From positions 186,001 through 250,000 of the forward strand of contig NZ_MAOE01000035.1 of assembly GCF_001884185.1 (NCBI RefSeq): DNA of 64,000 nt. Direction: 5' to 3'. The stretch comes from Bacillus albus. GTDB lineage: Bacteria; Bacillota; Bacilli; Bacillales; Bacillaceae_G. Position numbers and translations under genes: made by a program. The notes below the pieces were generated by a model, which saw only the letters and a program-made list of their open reading frames with translations, made no database searches and was not told the origin of the DNA. Positions 49,401 to 57,158 of the stretch are shown here, one piece after another. Positions within the stretch are counted from its first letter, which is position 1; each line of letters starts with the position of its first letter.

Positions 49401-49834
49401 TGAGGCCGATTGGAGATGAAATGGACTACGTTGCTTTCCTATCTGTTACGGTCGGAGAAGGTGTTCGGGACATTGCTGAAGAGTGGAAAGAGAAGGGTGA
49501 TTATTTATGCAGTCATGCTATTCAATCGTTAGCGCTTGAACTAGCAGAGGGCCTTGCTGAAAAAACACATATGCTTATTCGTGATCGCTGGGGTATTCCA
49601 GATTCACCAGAACTGACGATGGAAGAACGTTTCCGTACGAAATATAGAGGAATACGCGTGTCCTTCGGTTATCCAGCATGTCCAGAGCTTGCGGATCAAG
49701 AAAAATTATTCCGCCTTATTCATCCAGAAGAAATAGGTATTTCATTAACAGAAGGATTTATGATGGAGCCAGAAGCATCTGTAACGGCTATGGTATTTTC
49801 TCACCCTGAGGCAAGATATTTTAGTGTATTATAG
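46436..49834 (+). CDS. metH: Cobalamin-dependent methionine synthase MetH
   Basis: 1132 residues, in the normal order: homocysteine domain (1-about 310; LDGAMGT, zinc GGCCGTTPEH), pterin-binding domain (about 330-600; GERTNVIGSRKF), B12-binding domain (about 640-840; DVHDIGKNLVE) and AdoMet-dependent reactivation domain (about 900-1132; YRGIRVSFGYPACPEL). It converts homocysteine and methyl-THF to methionine. The ATG overlaps the yitJ stop. Confidence 0.97.
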   Translation: MKSIEEKLQNNILILDGAMGTMIQQEDLTAEDFGGEEYEGCNEYLVETRPDVILKIHKAYIEAGADIIETNTFGATNIVLSDYDLSHLDEELNEKAARLAKQAVKESGKEVYVAGAMGPTTKAISVTGGVTFEELIEAYTRQARGLLNGEVDVLLVETSQDMRNVKAAYIGIQAAFDELNKVVPIMISGTIEPMGTTLAGQTIEAFYLSIEHMKPLSVGLNCATGPEFMRDHIRSLSDLSECYISCYPNAGLPDEDGHYHESPSSLAEKVKRFAEEGWVNIIGGCCGTTPEHIKAMKSALASLKPREHHERTGHGVSGLEALQYDDSMRPLFVGERTNVIGSRKFKRLVAEGKFEEAAEIARAQVKKNAHIIDICMADPDRDEIEDMENFLAEVTKVLKVPIMIDSTDENVMERALTYIQGKAVINSINLEDGEERFKKVTPLLRKYGAAIVVGTIDEDGMAVSAERKLEIAKRSYELLTTKYGIRPSDIIFDALVFPVGTGDEEYIGSAAATIEGIRLIKEALPECLTILGVSNISFGLPPAGREVLNSVFLYHATKAGLDYAIVNTEKLERYASIPDEEKRLADALLFETTQETLEKFTNFYRVAKKKDIVIQETLTLDERLANYIVEGTKQGLHEDLSLALTEERKPLDIINGPLMTGMDEVGRLFNNNELIVAEVLQSAESMKAAVSYLEPHMESSDSAKKGKVLLATVKGDVHDIGKNLVEIILSNNGYEIINLGINVRSDRIVQEVQEKKPDIIGLSGLLVKSAQQMVTTAEDLKAANIDIPIVVGGAALTRKFTDNRISPSYKGLVCYASDAMTGLDIINKLQKEEEREKMKQDKKERHLHIVTKEEKKVEIPAVIEPLPKAEVIVPDSTKRIVLRDIPALHLAPFLNRQMLLGHHLGLKGSVKKLLREGDKRAHELNDLIDELLQEGQSWLKPKAVYQFFPAQSDGQNIVIYDPEDHTRVIERFTFPRQGKAPYRTLGDYLRPIGDEMDYVAFLSVTVGEGVRDIAEEWKEKGDYLCSHAIQSLALELAEGLAEKTHMLIRDRWGIPDSPELTMEERFRTKYRGIRVSFGYPACPELADQEKLFRLIHPEEIGISLTEGFMMEPEASVTAMVFSHPEARYFSVL

Positions 49835-49852
49835 TGTAGAAGGGGGAGACGT

Positions 49853-50911
49853 ATGAAAAAAATAGTCTTTACAGGTGGCGGTTCGGCAGGTCATGTAACA
49901 CCTAATTTAGCCATCATTCCGCATTTACAAGAACAAAATTGGGATATTTCTTATATTGGTTCTCATCAAGGAATTGAGAAAACGATTATAGAAAAGGAAG
50001 GCATTCCGTATCATAGTATTGCAAGCGGAAAGCTACGCCGTTATTTTGATTTAAAAAATATAAAAGATCCTTTTCTTGTAATGAAGGGTGTTATGGATGC
50101 ATATGTAAGGATTCGAAAACTAAAACCGGATGTGATTTTTTCAAAAGGTGGTTTCGTATCTGTACCAGTCGTAATTGGAGGATGGCTAAATAGAGTCCCT
50201 GTTTTATTACATGAATCTGATATGACGCCAGGACTAGCGAATAAAATTGCGCTCCGTTTTGCTTCGAAAATATTTGTTACATTTGAAGAAGCTGCGAAAC
50301 ATTTACCGAAAGAAAAAGTAATCTATACAGGTTCTCCTGTACGTGAAGAAGTGCTAAAGGGAAATTTGGAAAAAGGTTTAGCATTTTTAGGTTTTTCACG
50401 TAAAAAGCCAGTTATTACAATTATGGGAGGAAGTTTGGGCGCGAAGAAAATTAATGAAACGGTTCGAGAAGCGTTACCAGAACTTCTGAAAAAGTATCAA
50501 ATTGTTCATCTTTGCGGAAAAGGTAATCTTGATGAAAGCGTACAAAATAAAGAAGGATATAGACAATTTGAATATGTACATGGAGAACTACCAGATATAT
50601 TAGCGGTAACAGATTTTGTTATTTCACGTGCGGGCTCTAATGCCATTTTTGAGTTTTTAACATTGCAAAAGCCGATGCTTTTAATTCCTCTATCAAAATT
50701 TGCAAGCCGTGGAGATCAAATACTAAATGCAGAGTCTTTTGAAAGACAAGGATATGCTTCCGTATTGTATGAAGAAGATGTGACTGTGAACTCTCTTATA
50801 AAGCATGTCGAAGAATTAAATCAAAATAATGAGATGTATAAAACAGCTCTAAAAAAATATAATGGAAAAGAAGCAATTCAAACAATCATTCAACATATTT
50901 CAGAGGCATGA
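49853..50911 (+). CDS. murG: MurG-family glycosyltransferase (second copy, MurG2)
   Basis: 352 residues, typical Mur[14 protein letters not shown] (lipid acceptor loop) near the start, [22 protein letters not shown], and the UDP-GlcNAc motif [12 protein letters not shown]. Family role: transfer of GlcNAc to lipid I on the inner face of the membrane. It sits 18 nt after metH, no terminator between, with AGAAGGGGGAG as the ribosome-binding site. It is not in a division cluster, so it looks like a paralogue of the dcw murG; whether it performs the same reaction is unknown. Confidence 0.9.
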   Translation: MKKIVFTGGGSAGHVTPNLAIIPHLQEQNWDISYIGSHQGIEKTIIEKEGIPYHSIASGKLRRYFDLKNIKDPFLVMKGVMDAYVRIRKLKPDVIFSKGGFVSVPVVIGGWLNRVPVLLHESDMTPGLANKIALRFASKIFVTFEEAAKHLPKEKVIYTGSPVREEVLKGNLEKGLAFLGFSRKKPVITIMGGSLGAKKINETVREALPELLKKYQIVHLCGKGNLDESVQNKEGYRQFEYVHGELPDILAVTDFVISRAGSNAIFEFLTLQKPMLLIPLSKFASRGDQILNAESFERQGYASVLYEEDVTVNSLIKHVEELNQNNEMYKTALKKYNGKEAIQTIIQHISEA

Positions 50912-50936
50912 TGAAACAATCATGCCTCTTTTACTA
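50902..50936 (+). terminator. Terminator after the murG paralogue
   Basis: AGAGGCATGAT GAAACA ATCATGCCTCT then TTTA; overlaps the stop. Confidence 0.85.
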
Positions 50937-51043
50937 GGATGAAAGATTCCAAGAAACGGTGTTTTTATGTTACAATAACAAATGGATTAGTAGGGAAATT
51001 CCAATTAATGAAGCGTGAAAATACGAATGGATTAGGAGTGACT

Positions 51044-51268
51044 GTGTTGGAGCTAAGTCTCTATGAAAATACTGCACTTATTATATGCTTTGTGTTGTAC
51101 GTTGGTAGTGTTATTGTTTATATTTCAAGGAAGTTTTCGCAAGAAAGAGAGCTTGAGAAATCAGAAATAACAGCTGAACTAGAAATGTTAGCTGATGAAA
51201 GTTATAAAAAACAAAAAATAAAAGAAGACCATGAGGCATCCCATCATTTAAACGCAAATAAGTTTTAA
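51044..51268 (+). CDS. Small single-pass membrane protein, unknown
   Basis: About 74 residues starting at GTG 51044 or TTG 51047 after TTAGGAGTGACT; the longer reading from ATG 50939 lies directly behind a terminator and has no site. One hydrophobic helix (about residues 10-28) followed by a charged Glu/Lys-rich tail with a predicted helix. TACAAT at 50971 may be its -10. I do not recognise a family. Confidence 0.6.
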   Translation: MLELSLYENTALIICFVLYVGSVIVYISRKFSQERELEKSEITAELEMLADESYKKQKIKEDHEASHHLNANKF

Positions 51269-51364
51269 AGGTGGGGATTTTTTTTGAAGTTGTTCTTTAT
51301 TATGTTTATAGCAAATAACGCTAAAATGGAGTTTCCCCCTTATATAATGAAGGAGTGTATATAA

Positions 51365-51739
51365 ATGAATTTTTATATCGCCTCAGGATTCCAAAATAAA
51401 CACCTTGTACGTTCTATAGCAAATGAACTGGAACATGCAGGATGGAACTATACATATGATTGGACTAAAAATGAAAGAGCAGTGAATCAAGAACAATTAA
51501 GAGAAATTGGTCAGGCAGAAAAGAATGCTATTAAAGAAGCGGATGTATTTTTACTTATATTAGATGGCGGAAACGGGAGCCATACAGAGTTTGGAATGGC
51601 GATTGCGCTAGAGAAAAAGATATATGTATATCATGAAGGAAATCCGCTCCAAACAACGTTCTATCATTTGCCAGAAATAAATATTTTTGAAGGAGATGCA
51701 ACTGAATTTGCATCTTATGTTGTGAATCATGTGAAATAA
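51365..51739 (+). CDS. Nucleoside 2-deoxyribosyltransferase-like protein
   Basis: 124 residues: MNFYIASGFQNKHLVRSIAN and the later GGNGSHTEFGMAIAL, with AEKNAIKEADVFLL between, match the fold of nucleoside 2-deoxyribosyltransferases. These proteins use NDP or nucleoside substrates, often in toxin or mobile-element contexts, but here function is unknown. Site AAGGAGTGTATATAA. Confidence 0.75.
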   Translation: MNFYIASGFQNKHLVRSIANELEHAGWNYTYDWTKNERAVNQEQLREIGQAEKNAIKEADVFLLILDGGNGSHTEFGMAIALEKKIYVYHEGNPLQTTFYHLPEINIFEGDATEFASYVVNHVK

Positions 51740-51818
51740 TAGTAACCACCTAAAAGGTTATAAAAGGGATCTTTTGGGTACAGTGATGATAAGAAACATA
51801 TATAAAGGAGTACATAAT

Positions 51819-52307
51819 ATGAAATTAGAAAATGGATGGGAAACGAGCTTTTTAGAAGTCGTACAAAATAGTGAATTTAAGAAAGATGCACAGCTTAGTC
51901 AATTGCTTTGTGAGGATAGTGAAGAAGTTGAGGAGCTTGTTGATGATTATGGCTATGAAGAAATCATTAACCGCGAACATGATGATGAATTAGCTGATAT
52001 TTTAGGAGAAGAACTTTTTAGTGAGATGGAACGATACGTATTCTTATCTTCACAGCCAGAAGAAAAACTTATTTCATTCGTAAATGGATTAGGTTTTCAT
52101 GTGTTAGATTGGATCGTTCTTCTTGAAACAGAATTTGGCATTGATAGTGCAAACTTTACGTCAGACGCCGTGAAAACGTTAGAAAAGCGTTTTAGACAAT
52201 TTCCATACATAGAGGACAAGACAATTTTTGATATGAAATTTGGAGAAGCAATGGATGTATTAGAGTCCATTACAGGATTACAACTGAAGGAAAAGATGAA
52301 CGTATAA
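51819..52307 (+). CDS. Acidic protein of unknown function
   Basis: 162 residues from ATG 51819 (AAAGGAGTACATAAT). Rich in Glu/Asp, especially at 47-80 (EDSEEVEELVDD). No signal, no membrane segment, no motif I recognise. Probably soluble. A terminator follows. Confidence 0.75.
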   Translation: MKLENGWETSFLEVVQNSEFKKDAQLSQLLCEDSEEVEELVDDYGYEEIINREHDDELADILGEELFSEMERYVFLSSQPEEKLISFVNGLGFHVLDWIVLLETEFGIDSANFTSDAVKTLEKRFRQFPYIEDKTIFDMKFGEAMDVLESITGLQLKEKMNV

Positions 52308-52310
52308 TGT

Positions 52311-52348
52311 AAAAAAAAAGAACGTGATTACCTCACGTTCTTTTTTTT
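52311..52348. terminator. Bidirectional terminator between two unknown genes
   Basis: AAGAACGTGA TTACC TCACGTTCTTTTTTT with an A-run on the left. Confidence 0.9.
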
Positions 52349-52658
52349 ACATTATAATAATTTTGTCATCTAGTTTTGTTTGCCCGCTAAGAAGTGCGTT
52401 TAAATATTCTACTTTTCTTATACAAGCCTGTATATGTCTTTCAACCTCTTGCAACTCTGCTTGGTGATGTGTTTCAATCGGATGAATTTGTACGTTGAAT
52501 TTTTCAAATTGACTACTATATGTTATTTCTGCATAGCCGCTCATAATATCCATTTCGTTATGAAATAAAAATTGTTTCGTTTTATCACAGAATGATACAT
52601 TCTGAAAGCCATATACTTTTAATGCTTCAATTACTTTTTTAATCATTTTTGTATTCAT
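52347..52658 (-). CDS. Small protein of unknown function
   Basis: 103 residues from ATG 52658 (GAGGGTTAAAAAA site). Soluble, with predicted alternating strands then a helical C-terminal half. No family recognised. A cre-like site lies upstream at 52715-52728. Confidence 0.7.
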   Translation of the reverse strand: MNTKMIKKVIEALKVYGFQNVSFCDKTKQFLFHNEMDIMSGYAEITYSSQFEKFNVQIHPIETHHQAELQEVERHIQACIRKVEYLNALLSGQTKLDDKIIIM

Positions 52659-52714
52659 TTTTTTAACCCTCTTTACGAAGTTCTACTTATACATTATACC
52701 ATAAAAAATTACAG

Positions 52715-52728
52715 AGAAAGCGCTTCCA
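52715..52728. promoter_or_regulatory. Cre-like site upstream of the 103-residue gene
   Basis: AGAAAGCGCTTCCA agrees with TGWAANCGNTNWCA at 12 of 14 positions, and contains the CG/GC core. Located 57 nt upstream of the minus-strand start. Confidence 0.4.
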
Positions 52729-52911
52729 AGTGTATTTTATTATAAACTTTACGTTTCAATCACAAAAATGAAACAAAGAAAAAATAATTGTAAAGAAGGG
52801 AGGACTCTTTTATTGTTTCGTCATATATATAGAGAAATAGTGCAATGAAAGGAAATTTTCCGAGGTGGAGATCGTATTTCCAATTTGAGCGCAGTAAAAG
52901 AGGTGAAAATC

Positions 52912-53127
52912 TTGAACTTTGATATTGTAGGACAAAAAGCATATATAAAAAATGGACCGCATCGGAACCGAATTGGAATTGTAAAGAAAAACGAGACAAA
53001 ATTAGAATCACAGTTTGCTATTGTGATTGGAGAACAAATCATTGATGTAGAGCTAAAAGATATTGTGTTAGTTGGAGTAGACGTAGGACAATTTCATAAA
53101 TGGTGCGAACAAAATGGTTATTTGTGA
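52912..53127 (+). CDS. Small KOW-like protein of unknown function
   Basis: 71 residues from TTG 52912 (AAGAGGTGAAAATC site); an earlier TTG at 52885 is less well placed. GQKAYIKNGPHRNRIGIV resembles the KOW/SH3-like ribosomal motif. Beyond this I cannot name it. A hairpin with T-run follows at 53164-53197. Confidence 0.6.
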   Translation: MNFDIVGQKAYIKNGPHRNRIGIVKKNETKLESQFAIVIGEQIIDVELKDIVLVGVDVGQFHKWCEQNGYL

Positions 53128-53163
53128 AAAGGACGGGCTGTGAGATAATGAAATATATTTGAG

Positions 53164-53197
53164 AAAAGAGAATATGTAAGTGTATTCTCTTTTTCTA
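53164..53197 (+). terminator. Terminator after the KOW-like gene
   Basis: AAAGAGAATA TGTAAG TGTATTCTCTTTTTC hairpin. Confidence 0.75.
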
Positions 53198-53304
53198 TGT
53201 GTAAGGAGACGGAAATGAAGTATACAGAAAAAGATTTTACATAGTATTTGAAACAATACGTTATGCCTTATGTATAAAAGATAAAGAGGAAGATGAAAAG
53301 AACT

Positions 53305-53344
53305 AAAAAAGGACGCTAACAGTTTTTGTTAGCGTCCTTTTTAT
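53305..53344. terminator. Bidirectional terminator, end of tcyP
   Basis: AAAAAGGACGCTAAC AGTTTTT GTTAGCGTCCTTTTT. Confidence 0.93.
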
Positions 53345-54738
53345 TATGAAGCAATTTCACCAGTTTTTGTATCATCTTGATTGTACGTATCTTGATCTAA
53401 TTCACCAAGCCATTTACTCGAAATAAGACCTGCTGTCATAGAACCACTTACGTTAAGAGCTGTACGACCCATATCGATTAATGGTTCAACTGAGATAACA
53501 AGAGCGACAATACCGATTGGTAAGTTCATTGTAGATAGTACGATTAACGCTGCGAATGTTGCACCGCCACCAACACCGGCAACACCGAATGAGCTAATTG
53601 CAACGACAGCGATTAAAGTTAAAATAAATTGTGGTTGTAATGGATCAATTCCTACAGTTGGAGCGACCATCATTGCAAGCATTGCTGGATAAATACCTGC
53701 GCAACCGTTTTGTCCGATAGATACTCCAAATGATGCTGCGAAGTTTGCAATCCCTTCAGAAATACCAAGCTTTTCTTTTTGTGCTTCAATATTTAATGGC
53801 ATTGCACCAGCACTAGAGCGAGATGTGAATGCAAATGTTAATACAGGGAACACCTTTTTTAAATATTGAATTGGATTTAAACCAGAAAGAGCAATTAATA
53901 ATAAGTGGATAACGAACATTACGATAAGTGCTACGTAAGAAGCTAACACGAAGTTACCAAGTTTTAAAATAGCATTTATATCGCTACCAGCAACCGTTTT
54001 TGCCATAAGAGCTAATACGCCGTATGGAGTAAGACGTAAAATTAATGTTACCATACGCATTACGATTGCATATACCGCATCAAGCATTTTCTTAAATAGT
54101 TCTGCTTGTTCTGGATATTTTCGCTTTACACCTATAAAGGCGATACCAATAAAGGCTGCAAATATTACAACAGAAATTGTTGATGTTGGACGAGCGCCTG
54201 TTAAATCAAGAAATGGATTTGTAGGTAACAGCTCTAATAATTTATCTGGAATTGTTGTTTTTTCAATAGAAGTAAATCTTTCTTCAACTAGCTTCAGACG
54301 AGCAGATTCTGCATCACCTTGTTGCAGGCCTGTTGCTGATACATCAAATCCTGCACTTGCAGCGATACCGACAGCTGCAGCGATTCCTGTAGTAAGAATT
54401 AAAATTCCGATAATAAGACCACTAATTTTACCAAGGTTTTTCGTTAACTGTAATTTTGTAAATGCTGAAATAATAGATACTAAAATAAGTGGCATAACGA
54501 TCATTTGAAGTAATTTCACATAACCGTTACCGATTAAGCCAAACCAAGTATTTGATTCAATAATTACTTTAGAAGTTGGTTCATAAATAAATTGTAATAT
54601 AAGACCGAATATAATTCCGACTCCTAAAGCAGTAAATACACGTTTATTAAAAGATACATGCTTACGTTGCATATAGTATAATACGCCAACTAAGATGAGC
54701 ATGACTGCAACGTTAATTCCGACAAGCAGTGTATTCAT
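53344..54738 (-). CDS. tcyP: L-cystine symporter TcyP (DAACS family)
   Basis: 464 residues from ATG 54738 with AGGGGGAATCAAC before it. Eight or more membrane segments plus re-entrant loops; conserved TSRSSAGAMPLN, GVSIGQNGCAGIYPAMLA and the late GVAGVGGGATFAAL motif. B. subtilis TcyP is a main cystine importer repressed by CymR, fitting the sulfur context of the met genes. Confidence 0.92.
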   Translation of the reverse strand: MNTLLVGINVAVMLILVGVLYYMQRKHVSFNKRVFTALGVGIIFGLILQFIYEPTSKVIIESNTWFGLIGNGYVKLLQMIVMPLILVSIISAFTKLQLTKNLGKISGLIIGILILTTGIAAAVGIAASAGFDVSATGLQQGDAESARLKLVEERFTSIEKTTIPDKLLELLPTNPFLDLTGARPTSTISVVIFAAFIGIAFIGVKRKYPEQAELFKKMLDAVYAIVMRMVTLILRLTPYGVLALMAKTVAGSDINAILKLGNFVLASYVALIVMFVIHLLLIALSGLNPIQYLKKVFPVLTFAFTSRSSAGAMPLNIEAQKEKLGISEGIANFAASFGVSIGQNGCAGIYPAMLAMMVAPTVGIDPLQPQFILTLIAVVAISSFGVAGVGGGATFAALIVLSTMNLPIGIVALVISVEPLIDMGRTALNVSGSMTAGLISSKWLGELDQDTYNQDDTKTGEIAS

Positions 54739-54751
54739 GTTGATTCCCCCT

Positions 54752-54800
54752 AATTCCAATCTGTTATATAGAATATAAGGTAATAAAACCTATAAGTCAA
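54752..54800 (-). promoter_or_regulatory. tcyP promoter with a CymR-like half-site
   Basis: Minus strand TTGACT (54800-54795), 17-bp spacer, TATATT (54777-54772). ATTGGAATT at 54760-54752 equals the 3' half of the CymR motif; the 5' half is poor. Confidence 0.55.
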
Positions 54801-54821
54801 CTAGGAAATTGCGGAATTAAA

Positions 54822-54848
54822 AAAAAGATGGCAAAATGCCATCTTTTA
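54822..54848 (-). terminator. Terminator of the DUF2626 gene
   Basis: AAAGATGGC AAAA TGCCATCTTT with a T-run on the minus strand; it overlaps the gene's stop. Confidence 0.8.
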
Positions 54849-55088
54849 ATGTCCAGCCCCAGGGACAAGTAAAAACGTCGTGTAGTATGTAAATCCTATG
54901 AAGAAAACAGTTAAATATGCCCCAAATACGTATATATACATACGCTCTGTTAAATTTAAATAGCTTAAAAGTACGAAGAATCCTGTTTGTCCTAAAAATA
55001 GTAGTGCGGCCTGTTGCATATCTCCTACGTAAAACATAACCGAGAAAATTCCAGTCCAAAAGCCGAGAACGCGAAACATGCGCTCCAT
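54846..55088 (-). CDS. yqgY: Small membrane protein, DUF2626 (YqgY-like)
   Basis: 80 residues, beginning MERMFRVLGFWTGIFSVMFY. Three predicted membrane segments (about 6-25, 28-45 and 50-74). AAAGGAGGGAGATGGC lies before the ATG. Matches the YqgY family in Bacillus, unknown function. Confidence 0.85.
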   Translation of the reverse strand: MERMFRVLGFWTGIFSVMFYVGDMQQAALLFLGQTGFFVLLSYLNLTERMYIYVFGAYLTVFFIGFTYYTTFLLVPGAGH

Positions 55089-55168
55089 GCCATCTCCCTC
55101 CTTTTCTAAAAAAAGTAAACCTCACTTCATTATAGTTTATTTTTCTTACTATTGTAAATATTCGTTCA

Positions 55169-55206
55169 TATAAAAAGAAGCCATTTATAAATGGCTTCTT
55201 TTTATA
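55169..55206. terminator. Bidirectional terminator
   Basis: TATAAAAAGAAGCCAT TTATAA ATGGCTTCTTTTTATA; perfect and symmetrical, serving the HTH regulator on the minus strand. Confidence 0.93.
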
Positions 55207-55213
55207 TGAGAAA

Positions 55214-55909
55214 TTAAATTGTTAGTTTATAATTACAAGATTTACATCCATCTAGTAGACTATCGTTTCGTGTTAATTCCGTGTTAGGGAATAGGATTTC
55301 AAAAATCCCTTTCATCATATCTCCGTGCATATTACAAATTTCAGTTGGATGATGAACAGCAACTTCTTTAAATGGACAATTGTGTACATCATAGAAAATT
55401 TTTGTTCCATCTGCACTTAATTCAAATGCAGGTGATAAACCAGCTGTTGAGAAAGCTTCTTTTGCAATTTGAATTTTTTGTTCCACTGTTAAAGCATCTT
55501 CACTCACATTTAAACGCAACATATGTTGTTGCATTAATTCGGCTCCGAATTGTTTCCCAGTTTCGTATAGCGCTTTTTCACCAGCAGCGCCAAGGCTAAG
55601 TAAAGAATTAAATGCGATTCTTGCTAACAATTGATAATCACGGAATGGAAATTGTAATTGAATCACATCATCAGATAATACATACAATCTGCTTGGTCGT
55701 CCGCCTTTTCCAGTTTTCTTTGTTTCCGATTTCAGCATATGAACATCTTCTAATTTAGATAAATGTAAGCGCGCTACGTTTGGATGAATGTCAAATTCAT
55801 CTGCAATTTCTTGTACTGTTACGTAACTATGTTTTTGAGAAATATATTTATAAATGTAATAACGAGTTGGGTCAGATAATACACCTGTAATTTTTAAAGC
55901 TTGTTCCAT
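55214..55909 (-). CDS. HTH transcriptional regulator with C-terminal Cys cluster (COG2345/SufR-like)
   Basis: 231 residues from ATG 55909 (AAGGTGGAGATCCTC). N-terminal ArsR-like wHTH (about 1-90; HPNVARLHLSKLEDVHML and a basic GKGGRPSRLY wing) and a C-terminal domain with Cys in NCPFKEVA, ICNMHG and DGCKSCNY. Such C-x(n)-C patterns in this family can hold an Fe-S cluster (SufR), but a metal or thiol sensor is equally possible. Its target is not evident. Confidence 0.78.
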   Translation of the reverse strand: MEQALKITGVLSDPTRYYIYKYISQKHSYVTVQEIADEFDIHPNVARLHLSKLEDVHMLKSETKKTGKGGRPSRLYVLSDDVIQLQFPFRDYQLLARIAFNSLLSLGAAGEKALYETGKQFGAELMQQHMLRLNVSEDALTVEQKIQIAKEAFSTAGLSPAFELSADGTKIFYDVHNCPFKEVAVHHPTEICNMHGDMMKGIFEILFPNTELTRNDSLLDGCKSCNYKLTI

Positions 55910-56111
55910 GAGGATCTCCACCTTTATCACTTTATCCAAGATATTAACATTATAATACAGATAAACTTCCATATAGGTAATTTCAGACAATAATTCGGAA
56001 ATTGTTCATAATTTCACAAACATATTTTTCCTTTTTTCTTTAGTGAAAATGCAAAAATAGCGATTTTTCAGATGTTTTTTTTCATGCTATATACATAGTG
56101 GGGAGGGAAAA

Positions 56112-57158
56112 ATGATGAATGGAATTGAAAGCTTTGCGAATATGATTTTGAAAGAGGCGTGTAGGGTACAAGCTTCGGATTTACACATCGTGCCCCGGAA
56201 GAAGGATGTTGCGGTTCAACTACGTATAGGAAAAGATTTAATGACGAAACAATACATTGAAAAGGAATTTGGAGAAAAACTTGTTTCACACTTTAAATTT
56301 TTAGCATCCATGGATATAGGGGAGAGGCGGAAGCCACAAAATGGTTCATTGTATTTACAAATGGATGGACAAGAAGTGTATTTGCGCCTTTCCACGCTTC
56401 CAACCGTATATCAAGAAAGTCTCGTTATTCGTCTTCATTTACAAGCATCTATTCAGCCGTTATCTCATCTTTCGTTATTTCCAAGTACAGCGAAGAAACT
56501 TCTTTCCTTTTTACATTATTCGCATGGGTTACTCGTCTTTACGGGACCGACTGGTTCAGGAAAGACAACAACAATGTATGCATTATTAGAGGTAATTAGA
56601 AAAAAGAAAACACGTCGCATCGTTACACTGGAAGATCCAGTTGAAAAAAGAAATGACGATGTATTACAAATTCAAATAAATGAAAAAGCAGGTATCACAT
56701 ATGAGGCGGGACTGAAGGCTATTTTACGCCATGATCCAGATATTATTTTAGTCGGTGAAATTCGTGATGAAGAAACAGCAAAAATTGCTATAAGAGCAAG
56801 TTTGACTGGACATTTAGTAATGACGACATTGCATACGAATGATGCGAAAGGAGCGATACTTCGGTTTATGGACTTTGGCATAACAAGGCAAGAGATTGAA
56901 CAATCTTTATTGGCTATAGCTGCACAGCGACTTGTCGAATTGAAGTGTCCGTTTTGCAAAAGAAAGTGCTCAACTTTATGTAAATCAATGAGGCAGGTAA
57001 GACAAGCGAGTATTTATGAGTTGTTATATGGATATGAGTTAAAACAAGCGATTAAAGAAGCAAACGGGGAATGTGTCACATACGAGCATGAGACATTAGA
57101 ATCTTCGCTACGAAAAGGATACGCTTTAGGATTTTTAGAAGAGGATGTGTATGTTTAA
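56112..57158 (+). CDS. comGA: Competence traffic ATPase ComGA
   Basis: 348 residues. Type II/IV secretion ATPase: Walker A GPTGSGKTTT, Asp box LEDPVE, Walker B ILVGEIRDEETA and zinc-type CPFCKRKC (about 283-289). It powers assembly of the competence pseudopilus for DNA uptake. Site GGGAGGGAAAA. Next gene overlaps by 8 nt. Confidence 0.96.
   Translation: MMNGIESFANMILKEACRVQASDLHIVPRKKDVAVQLRIGKDLMTKQYIEKEFGEKLVSHFKFLASMDIGERRKPQNGSLYLQMDGQEVYLRLSTLPTVYQESLVIRLHLQASIQPLSHLSLFPSTAKKLLSFLHYSHGLLVFTGPTGSGKTTTMYALLEVIRKKKTRRIVTLEDPVEKRNDDVLQIQINEKAGITYEAGLKAILRHDPDIILVGEIRDEETAKIAIRASLTGHLVMTTLHTNDAKGAILRFMDFGITRQEIEQSLLAIAAQRLVELKCPFCKRKCSTLCKSMRQVRQASIYELLYGYELKQAIKEANGECVTYEHETLESSLRKGYALGFLEEDVYV

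Noticed and set aside
52752..52780. GTTTCA/TGAAAC inverted repeat before the KOW-like gene
   Set aside because: Arms of only 6 bp with a loose spacer in AT-rich sequence; not distinguishable from chance.
56017..56068. A pair of A/T boxes upstream of comGA resembling a ComK site (AAAA-N5-TTTT)
   Set aside because: Each has a mismatch and the distance between them does not fit the usual 8, 18 or 31 bp. AT-rich DNA makes such matches common.
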